Shown here one piece after another: positions 60,895 through 64,000 of a stretch of 64,000 nt of DNA (positions are counted from its first letter, which is position 1; every line of letters starts with the position of its first letter). This stretch comes from Azospirillum sp. OGB3 (GTDB lineage: Bacteria; Pseudomonadota; Alphaproteobacteria; Azospirillales; Azospirillaceae). The stretch spans positions 1 through 64,000 of the forward strand of contig NZ_JACHYN010000001.1 of assembly GCF_014192915.1 (NCBI RefSeq), read 5' to 3'. Made by a program: the position numbers and the translations under genes. The notes under the pieces were generated by a model. It made no database searches, was not told where the DNA came from, and saw nothing but the letters and a program-made list of their open reading frames with translations.

Positions 60895-62035
60895 TACCCC
60901 CTCCCCGCTCCCCACCCTGCTCGACGCGCGGCGGCTGGTCGTCAAGATCGGCTCCGCCCTGCTCGTCGACGGCGCCACCGGCCGGATGCGCCGCGAGTGG
61001 CTGGACGCGCTGGCCGACGACGTGGCCGCCTGCCGCAAGCGCGGCCAGGAGGTGGTGATCGTCACCTCCGGCGCCGTCGCCTGCGGGCGCGAGCATCTCG
61101 GCCTCGTCGGGCGCGCCCTGCGGCTGGAGGAGAAGCAGGCCGCCGCCGCCACCGGCCAGATCCGGCTCGCCGCCGCCTACCAGGAGACGCTGGCCCGCCA
61201 CGGCCTGACCGTCGCCCAGGTGCTGGTGACGCTGGAGGACACCGAGGAGCGCCGCCGCCACCTCAACGGCCGCGCCACCATCGACACGCTGCTGAAGCTG
61301 GGCGCGATCCCCGTCATCAACGAGAACGACACGGTCGCCACCGCGGAGATCCGCTTCGGCGACAACGACCGTCTGGCCGCCCGCGTCGCCCAGATGATCA
61401 GCGCCGACACGCTGGTCCTGCTGTCGGACATCGACGGCCTCTACACCGCCGACCCGCGCAAGGACCCCGACGCCCGGCACATCCCGGTCGTCCAGGAACT
61501 GACCTCCGACATCGAGAACATGGCGGGCGAGCCGCCGCCCGGCTACAGCTCCGGCGGCATGGTGACCAAGATCGTCGCGGCGCGCGTCGCGCTGGCCGCC
61601 GGCTGCCGCATGGTCATCGCCAAGGGCAAGCGCATGAACCCGCTGGCCGCGCTGGAGCAGCGGCCCGAGCAGGGCGGCGCGCTGTGCACCTGGTTCCTGC
61701 CCGCGGCCTCGCCCTCCTCCGCCCGCAAGGCGTGGATCGGCGGCAACCTGAACGCCCACGGCGCGCTGACCGTGGACGCCGGCGCGCTGTCGGCGCTCGC
61801 CCGCGGGGCCAGCCTGCTGCCCGCCGGGGTACGCGCCGTCGAGGGCGACTTCGAGCGCGGCGACGTGGTGGTGGTGAAGGCGCCGGACGGGCGCGAGGTG
61901 GCGCGCGGCCTGACCGCCTACGCCGCCGAGGACGCCCGGCGCATCACCGGCCGCAAGAGCCACGAGATCGAGGAAATCCTCGGCTACCGGGGACGCGACG
62001 AGATGATCCACCGCGACGATCTGGTGGTGCGGTGA
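60824..62035 (+). CDS. proB: Glutamate 5-kinase
   Basis: A 403-residue ProB, first step of proline synthesis. The kinase domain begins [19 protein letters not shown], then [39 protein letters not shown] and [17 protein letters not shown]-terminal PUA domain fills about 290-375. There is no start codon between the obgE stop and the conserved core, so translation must begin inside obgE; ATG 60824 with GAAGG five bases upstream is best. The first 35 residues are a Thr/Ala-rich lead. It shares a GTGA overlap with the HAD gene. Confidence 0.93.
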   Translation: MTVTTPNTAATATTAATTTTPKADTPSPLPTLLDARRLVVKIGSALLVDGATGRMRREWLDALADDVAACRKRGQEVVIVTSGAVACGREHLGLVGRALRLEEKQAAAATGQIRLAAAYQETLARHGLTVAQVLVTLEDTEERRRHLNGRATIDTLLKLGAIPVINENDTVATAEIRFGDNDRLAARVAQMISADTLVLLSDIDGLYTADPRKDPDARHIPVVQELTSDIENMAGEPPPGYSSGGMVTKIVAARVALAAGCRMVIAKGKRMNPLAALEQRPEQGGALCTWFLPAASPSSARKAWIGGNLNAHGALTVDAGALSALARGASLLPAGVRAVEGDFERGDVVVVKAPDGREVARGLTAYAAEDARRITGRKSHEIEEILGYRGRDEMIHRDDLVVR

Positions 62036-62715
62036 GCGTTCCGATCGTGGGCCGCCCGCCGCTCCAGGCCATCCTGTGGGACATCGACGGCACGCTGTTG
62101 GACAGCGAGCCCTGGCACCAGCGCGCCACCATCGCGGTCTGCCGGCTGCACGGCCACGCGATGTCCGACACGGACTACGCGGCCACGCTGGGCGTCGCCT
62201 TCCCCGAGCTGTACGCCCGGCTGCACGCCGTTCGGCCCATGGCCCTGACCTTCCGGGAATGGGCGGACGCCATCACCGACCTCTATCTGGAGCGCATAGC
62301 CGAGGTCGAGGCACGGGCCGGCGCCCTGGCGCTGGTCGACGCTTTCGCGGAGCGGGGGCTGTTGCAGGCCTGCGTGTCGAACAGCGGACGCCGCGTGGTG
62401 GAGGCCAACCTGCGCCACATGGGCAGCCCGCACTTCCTGTTCGGCCTCAGCCGCGACGACGTGAGCAAGGGCAAGCCGGACCCCGAGCCCTACCTGACCG
62501 CCGCCGCCCGCCTCGGCGTGCCGCCCGCGGCCTGCGCGGTGATCGAGGACAGCCCGACCGGCGCCCGCGCCGCGAAGGCCGCCGGCATGCTGACCATCGC
62601 CTGGCCCCAGCACGCCGACCTGCTGTTCGACGCCGCCGACCATGTGGTGGAGGACCCGGCGGCGCTGGATTGGGACGCGCTCTGCGATCTGGCCGAGCGC
62701 ATGGCGGCGGACTGA
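62032..62715 (+). CDS. HAD-superfamily phosphatase
   Basis: A 227-residue HAD hydrolase of the beta-phosphoglucomutase-like group. Motif I is [12 protein letters not shown], motif [15 protein letters not shown], motif [14 protein letters not shown], and motif [18 protein letters not shown]. The second Asp of motif I is present, as needed for phosphatase or mutase action. The GTG start overlaps the proB stop (GTGA), so it is the last gene of the obgE-proB operon. The substrate is unknown, perhaps a sugar phosphate. Confidence 0.88.
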   Translation: MSVPIVGRPPLQAILWDIDGTLLDSEPWHQRATIAVCRLHGHAMSDTDYAATLGVAFPELYARLHAVRPMALTFREWADAITDLYLERIAEVEARAGALALVDAFAERGLLQACVSNSGRRVVEANLRHMGSPHFLFGLSRDDVSKGKPDPEPYLTAAARLGVPPAACAVIEDSPTGARAAKAAGMLTIAWPQHADLLFDAADHVVEDPAALDWDALCDLAERMAAD

Positions 62716-62731
62716 GCGCCGCCCGCCCTTA

Positions 62732-63475
62732 TCACGCCTTGGCGACGAAGAAATAGACCGTCATCGCCACGCCCACCAGGATCACGAACTTGCGCAGGAT
62801 CGGCGGCGGGATGTGGCGGGCGACGGCGGCCCCGGCGTAACCGCCGGCCATGGCGGCGACCAGCATGATCAGCGCCTCGTTCCAGTAGACCGCGCCGCCG
62901 AGGACGAAGGCCACCACCGCCACCGCGTTGAGGCAGCCGGAGACCAGCGCCTTCAGCCCGTTCATCGCGTGCAGGTCGGTCAGGCCGAAGACTCCCAGCG
63001 TCGCCAGGATCAGGATGCCGATCCCACCGCCGAAGTAGCCGCCGTAGATGGCGATGAAGAACTGCACGATCAGCACGGTGTTGTGGCCGACCTTGAAGTT
63101 GCGGCGGATGGCGGCCGACACCTTCGGGCCGAAGGCGAACAGCACCGTCGCGAACAGCAGCAACCAGGGAATGATCTCTTCGAACACCCGCTGCGGCGTC
63201 CACAGCAGGAGCAGCGCCCCCAGCAGCCCGCCGATCAGGCTGACCCCCAGGAAGGCCGGCAGGCTGACCTCCTTGATCCGCCCCAGCTCCCGCCGATAGC
63301 CGTAAGCGCTGGCCAGCGCGCCCGGCGACACCGCCACCGTGCTGGTCGCGTTGGCGTTCAGCGGCGGCACGCCGGCCATGATCAGCGCCGGAAAGGTCAG
63401 GAAGCTGCCGCCACCGGCCACGGCGTTGAGCACGCCCGCGAAGAAGGCGGAAACGATCAGCAGCAGGGTCAGCAT
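62732..63475 (-). CDS. TauE/SafE (TSUP) family permease
   Basis: A 247-residue membrane protein of eight helices (LLLIVSAFFAGVLNAVAGGGSFLTFPALIMAG, FLGVSLIGGLLGALLLLWTP, FIAIYGGYFGGGIGILILATLGVFG). The GGGSFLTFPAL and YGGYFGGGIGI motifs are the two halves of the TSUP duplication. Members export sulfite or sulfonates, or move other organic anions. It is separate from its neighbours and has no adjacent regulator. No substrate can be assigned here. Confidence 0.88.
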   Translation of the reverse strand: MLTLLLIVSAFFAGVLNAVAGGGSFLTFPALIMAGVPPLNANATSTVAVSPGALASAYGYRRELGRIKEVSLPAFLGVSLIGGLLGALLLLWTPQRVFEEIIPWLLLFATVLFAFGPKVSAAIRRNFKVGHNTVLIVQFFIAIYGGYFGGGIGILILATLGVFGLTDLHAMNGLKALVSGCLNAVAVVAFVLGGAVYWNEALIMLVAAMAGGYAGAAVARHIPPPILRKFVILVGVAMTVYFFVAKA

Positions 63476-63582
63476 GGGGCCACGGTCCGGCGGGTGAAAA
63501 AGCCCGCGGACTATGCCCTCTCGGCGACGCTTACGGTACTGCGTTTTCGGCGGTGCGGTATTTCACGTACGGCCGGTGGGGT

Positions 63583-64000
63583 CTAGCGGGTCGGGGGAAG
63601 CGTACGCAGGTAGGCGACCAGGGCGCCCAGCTCGCCGTCGCTCATGGACTGGTAATAGTGGTAGCCCATGGGCGGGCTCAGCCGGCTGCCGTCGGGACGT
63701 ACACCCTCGGTGATCGCCTTGCGGATCTCCACGTCGGTCCAGCCGCCCAGCCCATGCTCCTTGTCCTGCGTGATGTTGCGGGACACGGCGTTGCCCCACG
63801 GCCCGGTGAAGTTGCGCCCACCGGCCCCCATGCGCGTCATGTCGAGCCGCCCGTCCGGCAGCATCGGCGTGTGGCACTCCATGCAGTGGCCGAGCGGCCC
63901 GGCCATGTACGCGCCGTACGCCACCGGGTCCGTACGCGGCACCTCGGCCACCGTCCCGACCGGCGGGCCGTAGGCGGCGGGGAGCGCCATGCGGTACTCC
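63583..64000 (-). CDS. Cytochrome c, cut by the right window edge
   Basis: The visible 139 or more residues contain one CxxCH heme site (GHCMECHTPM) and the distal MGYHYYQSMSD methionine region typical of a class I c-type domain. They end in ELGALVAYLRTLPPTR. An ATG at 63990 is preceded by an in-frame Tyr-Arg, and the sequence before it reads like an internal part of a diheme cytochrome, so the real start lies beyond the window. It is likely an electron carrier or subunit of a periplasmic dehydrogenase. Partial. Confidence 0.75.
   Translation of the reverse strand, partial: EYRMALPAAYGPPVGTVAEVPRTDPVAYGAYMAGPLGHCMECHTPMLPDGRLDMTRMGAGGRNFTGPWGNAVSRNITQDKEHGLGGWTDVEIRKAITEGVRPDGSRLSPPMGYHYYQSMSDGELGALVAYLRTLPPTR

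Noticed and set aside
1..64000. CRISPR array, insertion sequence, phage or integrase
   Set aside because: No regularly spaced repeats of CRISPR type, no transposase or integrase frame, and no terminal inverted repeats with target duplications were found.

Overview
The window is GC-rich chromosomal or chromid DNA from an alphaproteobacterium. Gene content and order (rplU-rpmA-obgE-proB beside a tRNA-Ser, FMN-riboswitch ribB, bfr, dodecin, a TPR-glycosyltransferase fusion, many ABC/TRAP uptake clusters with private regulators) fit Azospirillum or a close relative in the Rhodospirillales. The genus is an inference from gene families, not from a database match.

The left two thirds (1-38.5 kb) are accessory metabolism, arranged as short cassettes that each carry a regulator. 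In order they are: a SnoaL-like/SDR pair; an ABC exporter; an aldo/keto reductase; a MarR regulator with an epimerase-like gene; a periplasmic molybdenum aldehyde oxidoreductase (paoABC-like); a HxlR/MFS efflux pair bracketed by two copies of a 40-bp repeat; an orphan coiled-coil and membrane protein (12756-13877); a LysR/MBL-hydrolase pair; two abutting pseudogene fragments; an amidohydrolase, SnoaL-like protein, FCD-type GntR regulator and NitT/TauT-type ABC transporter that share TTGCATGCAA-type sites; an eight-gene reverse cluster ending in a LacI regulator (DSD1-like PLP enzyme, polar amino acid ABC transporter, RidA, AstE/DoeB-like deacylase), headed by two 16-bp palindromes; and a LysR-controlled cluster with an SDR, a two-subunit transketolase, a TRAP transporter and a 3-hydroxyisobutyrate-dehydrogenase-like enzyme.

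The right third (38.6-64 kb) is mostly housekeeping: ribB under an FMN riboswitch, treS-like GH13, an RTX metallopeptidase with an HExxHxxGxxD motif, rsmD, rluB, dodecin, tadA, a MntA/HepT toxin-antitoxin pair, purD, xseA, pyrC, hisS, a TPR-glycosyltransferase, a large bifunctional penicillin-binding protein, bfr, tRNA-Ser(CGA), rplU, rpmA, obgE, proB, a HAD phosphatase, a TauE/SafE permease and a cytochrome c cut by the right edge.

The most coherent unexplained system is the LacI-regulated cluster at 22.5-29.5 kb. Uptake, deacylation, PLP-dependent elimination or cleavage, and RidA clean-up of a reactive enamine form a plausible pathway for an N-acylated D-beta-hydroxy amino acid. The orphan protein at 12.8-13.9 kb, the GntR-site regulon at 17-22.4 kb and the split-transketolase/TRAP cluster at 30.9-37.6 kb are the next candidates.
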